From contig JAJFFH010000027.1 in the NCBI GenBank assembly GCA_021776735.1, forward strand, positions 310,001 through 374,000: 64,000 nt of DNA, read 5' to 3'. The notes beneath the pieces were generated by a model. The model did no database searches and was not told the origin of the DNA. It saw nothing but the letters and a program-made list of their open reading frames with translations. The DNA is from Planctomycetota bacterium. Lineage in GTDB: Bacteria > Planctomycetota > PLA2. Positions 16,789 to 25,851 of this stretch are shown piece after piece. Made by a program: the position numbers and the translations under genes. Every line of letters begins with the position of its first letter. Position 1 is the first letter of the stretch.

Positions 16789-18777
16789 TTACTCCGCATC
16801 AATGCCTCCCTTGACCATCGCTTCGCCGCGGCGGGTCATGATGCGCGCGTTGCCATCCCGTCTCGTGGCGCCGATGCGGTCGTAGAACTCAAGCAGCGGG
16901 ATGAGCCACTTGCGCGAGATGCCGCCGAGGACGGCCTTGGCATCGACCGGCTCGAAGCTGCCGCGTTTTTCAAAAACCGCGTGCAGCAAGCGGAGGCCCT
17001 CATCGAGGTCGGTCTTGCGGTAGAGCACGTTCGGGGCGACGATGCGGACCGCGCGCGTGTCGCGTAGCACCGTGAGGGCCTTGTTGAGGAGCGCCGGGTC
17101 CAGCTCCGACGCGTCGGCGAGTTTTTTCGTGTCGGGCGGGGCGAACCGCGCCTGCTCCAGGCAGGCGAGAACCGTCGTCGTCGCGGCCCGCACGTCGGGG
17201 TCGAGCTCGACCGAATGCGTCGCGAGCCGGACCGAGCGCGCCTCGATGACCACCACGTCGCCAAGACGCTCAAGCGCGACCGCGATCAACTGCTCCGTAA
17301 CCTCGGCGCGGTCGCGGACATCCGCCAGGGGCAGCGCCGCCAGCAGGGGTTGTTCCTTGTGCATTCTCTTGAGCGTGCGCCGCACTTTGTCCACGGCGGC
17401 TACGACACGGGCGGCTTCCACGAACGCTCCGCCCGGTAGCTCGACCAGTTCGCCCTCCTTGCGCATCCGCTCGAGCAGACCGGCGGCCGCGGTGCGATCA
17501 AGCTGAGCCAGGCGCGCGAGGTCTGCCGTGCCCGCCGGTCCGTGCTGGGACAGCACGGTGAGCAGTCGGTCCCTGGCGGAGTCGAGGGACTGCTCCCGGG
17601 CTTCGAGCTGTTCGTGCAGGGTCTTGTTGCGCCGACCGATCGGTAGCTCCAGGACGGCGATGATCCTGCCCCCGCCGAGCGTCTCCAACGCATTCGAGGT
17701 GCGGATGATGAACGGCGCACCGTCGCGCGCGGTCAGGGGAGCCCGCGTGCGCAGCTCGACGATCGCGTCTTCGCCGGGCTTGAGTGTCTCGCCCGCCAGC
17801 AGGTAGACCGCGGCCATCTCCTCCAGCGTGCCCGTGAGCAGTCGGACGGGTGCTGCGTGTTTGACCGCGCGCTTCGCGGAGTCCAGAACCTTGAGACGGA
17901 CCGCGACGTGGCGCCCCGGGGTGTACGCGCCGGGTGCGGTGAGGACCATGCCGCGCTTGACGTCGTCGTGATGCACGCCGGCGACGTTCAGCGCCGTGCG
18001 GTGGCCTGCGCGAGCCACGTCGGCGGACTCGTGGTAGATCTCGATCGCCCGCACGCGCGCCTTCTTGCCGGCCGGCGAGAGTTCGATCTCGTCGCCGGTT
18101 CGCACCTGTCCCGCGGCGGGTACGCCCGTCGCGATGCAACCGAAGCCGGTGGCGGCAAAGGATCGCTGGACCGCCAGAAAAAACGCGCCCGGATTCTCGG
18201 CGCGCGCCGCTTCCTCGACCAGCGCGAGCAACGCCTGTCGCACCTCGGGCACGCCGTCGCCCGTTACGGCCGAGCACGGCAGGATCGCGAAGTCCCTGAG
18301 ACCGGTCTCGGCCAGGTACTCGGTCAGCTCCTCCAGCGCGAGTTCGCGCATCTCCTCGTCCACGAGATCGACCTTGTTCAGGACCGCGAGGCCCTTGCGC
18401 ACCCCGAGCAGGTCGAGAATCTCGACATGTTCGCGGGTCTGCGGCATCACCCCGTCGTCCGCGGCCACCACGAGCAGCGCGAGATCGATCCCCGTCGCGC
18501 CCGCCACCATGTTGCGGATGAATCGCTCGTGGCCCGGCAGATCGACAAACCCCACGCGTCGTCCGGCGTCGGTTCTCATCTCGGCATAGCCGATGTCGAT
18601 CGTCATACCCCGCTCCCGCTCGTACGGCCGGTCGGCGCGCATGCCGGTCAATTGCTCCACCAGCAGCGTCTTGCCGTGGTCGATGTGGCCAGCCGTGCCG
18701 ACCGTGACCGGCGTCGTCGGATGGGTCGCCGGAGGGCCGTCGGGTCGCGGAGTGGGGTCGGCGGGGGAGTCCGGCAC
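16789..18777 (-). CDS. selB: selenocysteine-specific elongation factor SelB
   Basis: 662 residues. This GTPase delivers Sec-tRNA(Sec) to the ribosome at UGA codons marked by a SECIS hairpin. After a Pro-rich start, the EF-Tu-like G domain shows G1 [11 protein letters not shown], switch [11 protein letters not shown] and NKVD. The beta-barrel domains follow, and the C-terminal third (about residues 400-662) is made of winged-helix domains that bind SECIS RNA. ATG 18777 gives about 20 residues before the first strand; a start nearer [13 protein letters not shown] cannot be excluded. First of the selB-selA-selD order, 57 bases after the metallo-hydrolase gene. Confidence 0.93.
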   Translation of the reverse strand: MPDSPADPTPRPDGPPATHPTTPVTVGTAGHIDHGKTLLVEQLTGMRADRPYERERGMTIDIGYAEMRTDAGRRVGFVDLPGHERFIRNMVAGATGIDLALLVVAADDGVMPQTREHVEILDLLGVRKGLAVLNKVDLVDEEMRELALEELTEYLAETGLRDFAILPCSAVTGDGVPEVRQALLALVEEAARAENPGAFFLAVQRSFAATGFGCIATGVPAAGQVRTGDEIELSPAGKKARVRAIEIYHESADVARAGHRTALNVAGVHHDDVKRGMVLTAPGAYTPGRHVAVRLKVLDSAKRAVKHAAPVRLLTGTLEEMAAVYLLAGETLKPGEDAIVELRTRAPLTARDGAPFIIRTSNALETLGGGRIIAVLELPIGRRNKTLHEQLEAREQSLDSARDRLLTVLSQHGPAGTADLARLAQLDRTAAAGLLERMRKEGELVELPGGAFVEAARVVAAVDKVRRTLKRMHKEQPLLAALPLADVRDRAEVTEQLIAVALERLGDVVVIEARSVRLATHSVELDPDVRAATTTVLACLEQARFAPPDTKKLADASELDPALLNKALTVLRDTRAVRIVAPNVLYRKTDLDEGLRLLHAVFEKRGSFEPVDAKAVLGGISRKWLIPLLEFYDRIGATRRDGNARIMTRRGEAMVKGGIDAE

Positions 18778-18834
18778 GGGGAGGAGGGGGTTCGGGGGAG
18801 GATTCCGGGGGAGGAGGGAAAAGACGACTAGCGA

Positions 18835-19578
18835 CTAGACCAAGAGGGCATCGCCGTCTTGGAGCACATGCAGGTTGGGGTCGTCCAGAGCCTCGCATTC
18901 TGCCCGAACGGCGGCCTCATGGTCGGGTTTCATGTGCGTCACGTGGAGGGCACACCTTGCCCCGACCACCGCACGCCAAGCGACGAGATCAGCCGGCACC
19001 TGATGGCCCCATTCGTGGGCGATCGCGATCTCCGCGTTCGGAAACGAGGCTTCCACGACCACGGCCGTGGGCTCGCGATCCCCGGCCCACGACAGGAGTT
19101 CTTCTCCGGGGGAGGTGTCGCCGGCGATCAGGATGGAGCGACGCCCGGCGCGAAAAAGAAAGCTGACGCACGGCACCGAGTGGTGCGCGGGACCGACTTC
19201 CACCGACCACGGACCCAGGGCAAACGTGTCCCCGGCCAGGATTTCCCGCCAGTCGGCATAAGGCGAGGCGTCGGGCCAGATACGGCCGTCGAAGAGCGAT
19301 TCGCGCACCGCCGCGAGGGTCTCCGGCGGGCCCCAAACGGTCCGCCGCGGCCCGCCCAGCAGGAACGGGAGGCCGAGCGTATGGTCGAGGTGGGAGTGGC
19401 TCAAGAGCACGTGCGAGCACGCCTTTCTGGCCGCCGAGTCCAAAACGTGTGCCGCCGCCCCGGTATCGAGCAGGATGCCCCCGTCGAGACGGACGGTGGT
19501 TGTGCGGCGCCCCGGCGCCGGGGCGCCCGCAACGCCGAGGGCATCAACGCACAGACCCGACCCCGGCACGCGCGGCAT
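18835..19578 (-). CDS. metallo-beta-lactamase-fold hydrolase (class II cyclic-nucleotide phosphodiesterase-like)
   Basis: 247 residues from the ATG 19576-19578 ([19 protein letters not shown]). The metal-binding motif [12 protein letters not shown] is near residue 80; a later His (AHHSVP), Asp ([10 protein letters not shown]) and C-terminal His residues (HEWGHQ, THMKPDH) complete a binuclear site of the RNase Z/class II cAMP phosphodiesterase type. The THMKP.H ending is typical of PDE1-like enzymes. It lies upstream of selB on the same strand, but a link to selenium metabolism is not established. It is divergent from oppD with only 46 bp between the starts. Confidence 0.75.
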   Translation of the reverse strand: MPRVPGSGLCVDALGVAGAPAPGRRTTTVRLDGGILLDTGAAAHVLDSAARKACSHVLLSHSHLDHTLGLPFLLGGPRRTVWGPPETLAAVRESLFDGRIWPDASPYADWREILAGDTFALGPWSVEVGPAHHSVPCVSFLFRAGRRSILIAGDTSPGEELLSWAGDREPTAVVVEASFPNAEIAIAHEWGHQVPADLVAWRAVVGARCALHVTHMKPDHEAAVRAECEALDDPNLHVLQDGDALLV

Positions 19579-19624
19579 TCTACTTGACCATGGGGTCTCG
19601 GCGGCGCTATCGTGCGCCACCTTA

Positions 19625-20686
19625 ATGGCGGACGCAGTGACAAACCCGCGGGTCAACGGCGGATCGGATCAGCCGCTCCTTGAGATCCGTGGACTGCGGA
19701 CCTATTTTCATACCGACGAGGGCACCGTGAAATCGGTGGACGGGGTGTCGTATGACGCGCGCCCCGGCGAAACGGTTGGCGTTGTCGGAGAGAGCGGGTG
19801 CGGGAAATCCGTAACCGCGCTGTCCGTGATGCGCCTGATTCCCATGCCGCCCGGCGAGATTGCCGGTGGCGAGATCATGTTCGACGGCGAGAATCTCGTT
19901 GATGTGCCGGAGGCGCGGATGCGGGAGATTCGCGGCGGCCAGATCGGGATGATCTTCCAGGAGCCGATGACGTCGCTGAACCCTGTGTTCACGGTCGGCA
20001 ACCAGATCGAGGAGGCGATCCGGCTCCATCTGAAGCTCTCCCCGAAAGATGCCCGGCTGCGGGCGATCGAGATGCTCGACAAGGTCGGGATTCCGGCGCC
20101 GGAGCAACGGGTTAGCGAGTACCCCCATCAGTTGTCCGGCGGGATGCGGCAGCGCGTGATGATCGCCATGGCGCTCTCGTGCAATCCGAAGCTGCTGATC
20201 GCGGACGAGCCGACAACCGCACTCGACGTCACGATCCAGGCCCAGATCCTCGAGCTCATCCGCGGACTCCAGGAGGAGTACGGGATGGCTGTCCTGATGA
20301 TCACGCACGACCTCGGCGTAATCGCGGAGACCGCCCACAAGGTGGTCGTGATGTACGCCAGCAAGGTCGTGGAGAAGGTTGAGGTCAAGGAGCTGTTCGC
20401 CAATCCCCGGCACCCCTATACCCAGGGCCTGTTCCGCTCGATTCCGGCCATCACCGGAGGACACGCGCGGCTCGAGACCATCGAGGGGTCGGTGCCGAAC
20501 CCGCTGGAGTTCCCGATCGGATGCAAGTTCCACAACCGGTGCGCGTTCGCGACCGAGCACTGCATCGACAACGAGCCGCCGCTCCGCGTGCCGAACCTCG
20601 ATGGCATTGCGGACGACCACTCCGTGGCCTGCTGGCTTCTGGAACCGGATGGTCCGATGTATGACCCCTCCAAGGTGGGGGCCTGA
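19625..20686 (+). CDS. oppD: peptide ABC transporter ATP-binding protein (OppD type)
   Basis: 353 residues. One of the two nucleotide-binding subunits of an oligopeptide importer. Walker [11 protein letters not shown]-loop [12 protein letters not shown], signature [15 protein letters not shown], Walker [13 protein letters not shown], and switch His in ITHDLG are all present. The OppD/OppF-specific C-terminus has Cys residues ([16 protein letters not shown]) that can bind an Fe-S cluster or form disulfides. ATG 19625 is chosen because the upstream 50-residue extension is not like the family. It pairs with oppF, but no permease or binding protein is beside it, so it must serve permeases encoded elsewhere. 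Confidence 0.92.
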   Translation: MADAVTNPRVNGGSDQPLLEIRGLRTYFHTDEGTVKSVDGVSYDARPGETVGVVGESGCGKSVTALSVMRLIPMPPGEIAGGEIMFDGENLVDVPEARMREIRGGQIGMIFQEPMTSLNPVFTVGNQIEEAIRLHLKLSPKDARLRAIEMLDKVGIPAPEQRVSEYPHQLSGGMRQRVMIAMALSCNPKLLIADEPTTALDVTIQAQILELIRGLQEEYGMAVLMITHDLGVIAETAHKVVVMYASKVVEKVEVKELFANPRHPYTQGLFRSIPAITGGHARLETIEGSVPNPLEFPIGCKFHNRCAFATEHCIDNEPPLRVPNLDGIADDHSVACWLLEPDGPMYDPSKVGA

Positions 20687-20689
20687 TCC

Positions 20690-21772
20690 ATGGGAGGCGA
20701 ACGGACGGCGATGTCTACCGATGACAGCGGTGTCGGCGAGAACGGCTCGTCGATAGGGCGCCTGCTCGATGTGGGGCACCTGAAGAAGTACTTTCCGATC
20801 CGGAAGGGAATCCTCAGCCGGGTCGTGGGGCAGGTCAAAGCCGTTGACAACGTCTCGTTTCACATCGATCGCGGCGAGACCCTCGGGCTCGTCGGCGAAT
20901 CGGGCTGCGGCAAGACGACCGCGGGCCGCTCGCTCCTCCGCCTGATCGAGCCCACGGCCGGTACCGTCGAGTTCGATGGGCATGACATCCTGCAACTGCG
21001 GGCCGAGGACATGCGCCGGATGCGGCGCCGGATGCAGATCATCTTCCAGGATCCGTACTCCAGCCTGAACCCGAGGATGACGGTGCTCGACATTGTGGGC
21101 GAGGCGCTGGCCGTGCACGGCATCGCGACGGGCACGGAGCGCGAGGATCGCGTCAAGGCTCTGCTCGAAAAGGTCGGCCTGTCGTCGCGTTACATCAACC
21201 GCTACCCGCACGAGTTCTCTGGCGGCCAGCGCCAACGCATCGGTATCGCCCGCGCGTTGGCCCTAGAGCCGGACTTCATCGTTTGCGACGAGGCCGTTTC
21301 AGCGCTTGACGTGTCCGTGCAGGCGCAGGTCATCAACCTGCTGATGGATCTGCGCGAGGAATTCGGGCTTGCCTACTTGTTCATTGCGCACGACCTCTCC
21401 GTCGTCCGGCACATCTCCGATCGCATCGCCGTCATGTACCTCGGTGAAATCGTGGAGACCGCCGGGGGCGATGAACTGTTCGACCGGCCGCTCCATCCGT
21501 ATACACAAGCGCTGCTGAGCGCCGTGCCGGTCGCCGACCCGACGCGCGAAGGAAACCGCATCGTGCTTGAGGGCGATGTCCCGTCGCCGATCAACCCGCC
21601 GTCCGGCTGCCACTTCCATCCGCGCTGCCGGTTCGCTGAGGAAATCTGCAGCCACGAGGAGCCGGGGATCACGGACGCCGGGGACGGCCACACGTTTTGC
21701 TGCCACGTCGCGGCCCGTGAGTTCCCGGAGTCGGCGACCACCGAGGTTACCGACCCGTTTCCGCAGCCGTGA
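20690..21772 (+). CDS. oppF: peptide ABC transporter ATP-binding protein (OppF type)
   Basis: 360 residues. Partner ATPase of the preceding OppD. Walker [11 protein letters not shown]-loop [15 protein letters not shown], signature [15 protein letters not shown], Walker [13 protein letters not shown], His in IAHDLS, and the C-terminal Cys motif ([16 protein letters not shown]). Start ATG 20690 has AAGGTGG 11 bases upstream; ATG 20711, which is the ATG of a dispersed-element copy and has GGAGG 13 bases upstream, is an alternative. Its stop overlaps the GTG of murJ, so oppD-oppF-murJ is one operon. Confidence 0.92.
   Translation: MGGERTAMSTDDSGVGENGSSIGRLLDVGHLKKYFPIRKGILSRVVGQVKAVDNVSFHIDRGETLGLVGESGCGKTTAGRSLLRLIEPTAGTVEFDGHDILQLRAEDMRRMRRRMQIIFQDPYSSLNPRMTVLDIVGEALAVHGIATGTEREDRVKALLEKVGLSSRYINRYPHEFSGGQRQRIGIARALALEPDFIVCDEAVSALDVSVQAQVINLLMDLREEFGLAYLFIAHDLSVVRHISDRIAVMYLGEIVETAGGDELFDRPLHPYTQALLSAVPVADPTREGNRIVLEGDVPSPINPPSGCHFHPRCRFAEEICSHEEPGITDAGDGHTFCCHVAAREFPESATTEVTDPFPQP
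20701..20713 (+). repeat. dispersed element ACGGACGGCGATG, copy 5
   Basis: Exact 13-mer preceded by GGCGA, at the extreme 5' end of oppF, 14 bases after the oppD stop. Its final ATG is in frame with oppF and could be the real start. Confidence 0.8.
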
Positions 21773-23325
21773 GCCGGCTGGCGCGCGCGGCGGGGCTCGT
21801 GTCCGCGGCGACGCTTGTCTCGCGCGTACTCGGGCTCCTTCGCGACGCCGTGCGGGCAGCGCTCGTCGGGGCGCGCGGGCTGTCGGACGCGCTGAGCGTC
21901 GCCTTCAAGATTCCGAACCTTCTGCGTGATCTGTTCGCGGAGGGCGCATTCGCCGGAGCGTTCGTGCCCACGCTTTCGCGGGTCAAGGCCGAACACGGCG
22001 ACGCCGCGGCGTTCAAGCTCCTGAACCGCGCGCTGGCAACGCTGCTGGTGTATGTCGGGCTCGTCGTCGTCGGTCTCGTCGTGTTTGCGGAGCCGGTCGT
22101 CCGCCTCATGACCGCGGAAAACTTCGAGAAGCGAGCGGTGTTTCCGCTCACCGTCATTCTCGTTCGCCTGCTGGCACCGTTCCTGTTGTTCATCTGCCTC
22201 GCGGTCGCGGCGCAGAGCGCCCTGAACGTGTTCGGCCGGTTTTTTGTGCCGGCGCTCAGCCCGGCGCTACAAAACCTGACCCTCGTCGCCGGTGGATTCC
22301 TCCTGCTGTCGCTCGGACAGGAACGCGTCGAGGCCGCGTTTCCGTGGGCGTGTCTGCTGCTGGCAGGCGGAGCACTCCAGTTTTTCGTGCAGGTACCGGC
22401 GCTTTGGCGCGTGGGTTGGCGGCCACGTTTTGAACCGGATCTCGGGTTGCGGACGCCGGAAGCGCGCCGCATCGTGCGCCGGATGCTGCCGGTCGCCGGC
22501 GGATTGGCTGCGGCCCATGTTTCGATCCTGGTCAACACATGGATCGCCACGGAAACACCCGGGGGCGACTCGACCCTGTACTACGCCTTCCGACTCGTTC
22601 ACCTGCCCGTCGGCCTCGTTGGCGTTGCCGTCGGCACGGTCGTGCTCGCCCAGGCGTCCGCCAAGGTCGTCCGCGGGGACGAGGACGGCGTGCGAGCGAC
22701 GCTGTCGGAGGGGTTGCTACTGAGCCTGGCGCTCTCGATGCCCGCCTTCGCCGGTCTGCTCGCGCTTGGACCGGTGCTCGCGGAGATGCTGTTTCACTGG
22801 GGCAACCTGAAGCCGGACGAAGCAGCCGCTATCGGGACCACGATCCGCTGGTTTGCCCCGGCGGTCGTTTTCTACTGCTCCGTCAAGGTCGTGGTGCCCG
22901 CGTTCTATGCGCGCGGCGACGTTCGCGGACCACTCAAGGCGTCTCTCGTTGCCGTCGCGGTCAACCTCGCCTGCGCGCTCAGTCTCAAGGATCTGCTCAG
23001 TTACCGCGCCCTTGCCTTGGCGGTCGGTTGCGGGCAGGCGGCGAACCTCGCCGTCTTGCTGGCCCTCCTGAAACGGCGCGATGGGGGGGGCGGCCCGGGC
23101 TTGACCCTGCGGATCGCGAAAGTCGCAGCCGCGGCCGCCGCGTGTGGCGCCGTGGCCTGGGCGGCCACCCACGTCTTGCCCGGGGGAAGCGGCGCCGTCT
23201 CGCGTATCGCCCGCGGACTCTTGTCCGTACTCGCCGGGGCCGCGGCCTACATCGCGGCGGGATGGCTGCTGCGAAGCTCAGACATCGCGGCGCTGCGCCG
23301 TCTCGGCCGCCGTACGTCGGCTTGA
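21769..23325 (+). CDS. murJ: lipid II flippase MurJ/MviN
   Basis: 518 residues, polytopic inner-membrane protein with about 14 hydrophobic segments. It flips the peptidoglycan precursor lipid II. The N-terminus ([20 protein letters not shown], then [20 protein letters not shown] and FVPTLSR) is the hallmark of MurJ. The conserved Arg residues of the central cavity ([16 protein letters not shown]) are kept. It starts with GTG overlapping the oppF stop. Its presence implies that the organism makes peptidoglycan. Confidence 0.93.
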   Translation: MSRLARAAGLVSAATLVSRVLGLLRDAVRAALVGARGLSDALSVAFKIPNLLRDLFAEGAFAGAFVPTLSRVKAEHGDAAAFKLLNRALATLLVYVGLVVVGLVVFAEPVVRLMTAENFEKRAVFPLTVILVRLLAPFLLFICLAVAAQSALNVFGRFFVPALSPALQNLTLVAGGFLLLSLGQERVEAAFPWACLLLAGGALQFFVQVPALWRVGWRPRFEPDLGLRTPEARRIVRRMLPVAGGLAAAHVSILVNTWIATETPGGDSTLYYAFRLVHLPVGLVGVAVGTVVLAQASAKVVRGDEDGVRATLSEGLLLSLALSMPAFAGLLALGPVLAEMLFHWGNLKPDEAAAIGTTIRWFAPAVVFYCSVKVVVPAFYARGDVRGPLKASLVAVAVNLACALSLKDLLSYRALALAVGCGQAANLAVLLALLKRRDGGGGPGLTLRIAKVAAAAAACGAVAWAATHVLPGGSGAVSRIARGLLSVLAGAAAYIAAGWLLRSSDIAALRRLGRRTSA

Positions 23326-23396
23326 TCCGCGGCGGGAATGGGGGGCGCGGGGGCGGCAGAAACCCCGTGCACGCGGTGGAGGCTTGGAGGATCGCC

Positions 23397-23402
23397 TATA
23401 CT
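23397..23402 (+). promoter_or_regulatory. -10 box upstream of the omega-like gene
   Basis: TATACT 58 bases before ATG 23461, in the 135-bp gap after murJ. No convincing -35 is seen. Confidence 0.4.
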
Positions 23403-23460
23403 TCGGGGCTCGGCATGGGTGGCCTCACCCAACCCAAACAGAGCGAAAAGAGCCAAACGT

Positions 23461-23697
23461 ATGGATTTCCGCAAGATTCAGGAAGCCCAGGAGCGGTTCG
23501 GCGGCCCCTTCGCCATGACCTCCATTCTCCAAAAGCGTGTCCGTGAGCTGGTTCAAGGCAGCAGACCGCTGGTGGAGATCCGGAGCGTGCGGCCGATCGA
23601 CATCGCCTTGGAAGAGTTGCTCCACGGATGCCTGACCCTGGAGCACGATGAGGCCGAGATCAAGGCTCCTGAGGACATCTTCACCACTGAGATGTAG
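23461..23697 (+). CDS. rpoZ: RNA polymerase omega-like subunit
   Basis: 78 residues. The segment AMTSILQKRVRELVQGSRPLVEIRSVRPIDIALEELLHGCLTLE resembles the RpoZ core in size and in the pattern where the helix after a Pro/Leu-rich loop leads to ALEEL; an acidic tail follows. Omega helps fold the beta' subunit of RNA polymerase. The match is by pattern only and is divergent from the usual ARxTVEDC start, so this is a moderate call. ATG 23461 is preferred; the upstream in-frame ATG at 23338 adds a poorly conserved Gly/Arg stretch. Its stop directly abuts the stop of the convergent gene. Confidence 0.55.
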   Translation: MDFRKIQEAQERFGGPFAMTSILQKRVRELVQGSRPLVEIRSVRPIDIALEELLHGCLTLEHDEAEIKAPEDIFTTEM

Positions 23698-25851
23698 CTA
23701 GCGGGCGGGGAGTTCGACTCGGATCGTCGTGATCTTGTCGCCTTTGCGGATCTTGTCCAAGACCGCGAACCCGCGGACGATTTGGCCGAATACTGTGTAC
23801 GCGCCGTCCAGATGCGGTGTCGGTAGATGGGTCACGAACAGTTGGCAGCCGCCGGTGTCGGGGCCGGAACGTGGCATGCCGAGGGTGCCCCGTACGAACG
23901 CGCGCGCTCCGACCTCGTCGGGCACGAAGTAGCCGGGGCCGCCGGCACCGTCGCCGCGAGGACAGCCACCCTGGATGACGAAGTTGCCGACGACGCGGTG
24001 CCACGTGAGGCCGTCGTAGAACTTGCGGCGCACGAGCCGGACGACGTTGACGCAGTGGACCGGGGCGATATCGGGGTACAGCACGATTTTCATTGCGCCG
24101 CGCGAGGTCTGTACGAGGAGGCGCGCACCGCGCAGCGCGGCGGCTTCTGTGGCGAGCGCGCGTGCGTCCAGGCCATGAAACTGGGGCGCCGCCGTGCGCG
24201 GCAGCGGCGTGGCCGAGCGCCCGAGCCTGCGCAGCGCCGCGCGGGCAGCGGCGCGCACCGGGTGGTCCGGATCAACGGCCGCCTCGCGCAGCCAGGGATC
24301 GTACGTCTTCCACTTGGCGAGCGCATCGGCCGCCGCCACCCGGACGCCGTGGGCCATCGTGCCTTGCGCCGCGCGCGCGAGCGCGACGGCATGCGCAGCG
24401 TGTTCTTTGCCCGCGCGTGCCGCGAGGGAGTCGAGCGCCGCGGCGCGGAGGACGGGGTCGCCGTGGCGCGTCAGTGCTAGCAGCAACGGCACCGCCCGCG
24501 CGACCGGAACCATCGGCGCGGTGCTACGCCCACAAACCTCAGCGGCGGCCTGTCCCGCTTGCGAACCCGACGGTACGCCGCGCGGCAGGTCTTGGGGAGA
24601 ACGCGCATGGGCGCGCCAGTAAAACGCGAGCGTCTCATCGTCCGGCTTAGGCGTCATCGGCACGCGCACGGCGGCACCCGCCTCGTTGGCCAAGACTACG
24701 GCCTCGCGGTACAGCTCTCGGTCGTGGCCTTCGAGCGACTTCAGCACCGCGGTCGCCTTGACCAGATGCGGCCGGGCCTGCGACCGGCCGGCCGCGATGG
24801 CGCGTAGCGTGGCGCGGCGCACGAGCGCATCGTTGTGGAGGAGTCGGTCCAGCAGCTGATCCGCGCTCTCCGGGCTCCAGTCCACGCTGTAGCCGAGCAC
24901 CGCTGTCTGCACGATCCGGGCGTCGGGATCTTCAAAAAGCTCGAACAAGAATCCCCGTCCGTCCCGGACCCACGCCAGCGCGCGCACGGCGAACGCGCGC
25001 TCCGCGTAGGGCCGGTCCTTCCCGGCCGCCTTCGCGAGCTCGCGCGCCCAATGCGTCGCCTTCGTCGATCGAGGCAATCGGGGCCGCCTGGGCTGGGCAC
25101 CGGCGCCGTTTGTGCCTTCTGATTTGGCCGTTGTGTTCGGGCCGGGTGCCGGCCGGACACGCCGGGCCTGCTCGCGCAGCAAGAGCCACGAAGCGTAGAC
25201 AAGGCGCCAACGGCTCTCATCGTCTTTCTCGGCGACCAGCGCGGCCCGCATTTCGGGCAGGGCGGCCGGATCACGCAGCCGAGCCAAGGCCAGAGCCGCC
25301 GAGCCGCGCACAGCAACGATGTCATGGCGCAGATACGCGAGCACGGTGGGCGCCGCTCGCGCGTCACGGGTCTTGGCCAGTGCGTCGAGCGCCGCCGGCA
25401 CGTCCGCGTCCGGCGCGTCTTCGAGCCGCTGGCGAATCGCGACGAAGACGGAAGCGGGCGCGGACAACAACACCGCGAACGGGTCGTCTTGCTCGGCAAC
25501 GGGGCGACCACGTGCTGCGGCGGCGATCTGCCCGCATGCAAACAGCGCGCCCCGGCGCACGGGACCGGACTCGTCTCGAAACAACGGCAGCAGCCAGGCC
25601 ACCGCGCGCTTGTTCTTGAGCCGCGCCGCGGCCCGTGTTGCTGCACGACGCACCGTGGCCTGCGGCGCTGCCGCCGCGCGACGAAGCAGCGCGTCGTCGT
25701 AGTCACGCGCGATCTCGGCCCGAAACACCGCCTCCGCCAGCGACTCGGGATGCACCGGTGCGGCGACGACGGCCAGTCCGAGCGAGATCACGAGGGCTGG
25801 CGGCATCGTCCGTGTCAACGAAAAGGGAGCAAACAACATCGAGCGACTCAT
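23698..25851 (-). CDS. HEAT-repeat protein fused to a C-terminal cyclophilin-type peptidyl-prolyl isomerase
   Basis: 717 residues. The N-terminus is hydrophobic (from MPPALVISLGLAVVAAPVHPES, signal-like). About residues 35-560 are HEAT-like helical repeats (ATVRRAATRAAARLKNKRAV, PAALDALAKTRDARA and more). The C-terminal about 150 residues are a cyclophilin domain: VQTSRGAMKIVLYPDIAP, NFVIQGGCPRGDGAGGPGY and QLFVTHLPTPHLDGAYTVFG are close to active cyclophilins, with Arg in WHRV matching the catalytic Arg position. The start overlaps the comEC stop (ATGA), giving coupling; the signal-like segment would begin more cleanly at residue 16. Probably a periplasmic folding factor. Confidence 0.8.
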   Translation of the reverse strand: MSRSMLFAPFSLTRTMPPALVISLGLAVVAAPVHPESLAEAVFRAEIARDYDDALLRRAAAAPQATVRRAATRAAARLKNKRAVAWLLPLFRDESGPVRRGALFACGQIAAAARGRPVAEQDDPFAVLLSAPASVFVAIRQRLEDAPDADVPAALDALAKTRDARAAPTVLAYLRHDIVAVRGSAALALARLRDPAALPEMRAALVAEKDDESRWRLVYASWLLLREQARRVRPAPGPNTTAKSEGTNGAGAQPRRPRLPRSTKATHWARELAKAAGKDRPYAERAFAVRALAWVRDGRGFLFELFEDPDARIVQTAVLGYSVDWSPESADQLLDRLLHNDALVRRATLRAIAAGRSQARPHLVKATAVLKSLEGHDRELYREAVVLANEAGAAVRVPMTPKPDDETLAFYWRAHARSPQDLPRGVPSGSQAGQAAAEVCGRSTAPMVPVARAVPLLLALTRHGDPVLRAAALDSLAARAGKEHAAHAVALARAAQGTMAHGVRVAAADALAKWKTYDPWLREAAVDPDHPVRAAARAALRRLGRSATPLPRTAAPQFHGLDARALATEAAALRGARLLVQTSRGAMKIVLYPDIAPVHCVNVVRLVRRKFYDGLTWHRVVGNFVIQGGCPRGDGAGGPGYFVPDEVGARAFVRGTLGMPRSGPDTGGCQLFVTHLPTPHLDGAYTVFGQIVRGFAVLDKIRKGDKITTIRVELPAR

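Noticed and set aside
13840..18834. tRNA-Sec gene (selC) near the sel operon
   Set aside because: No long-variable-arm tRNA with a TCA anticodon could be found in the gaps.
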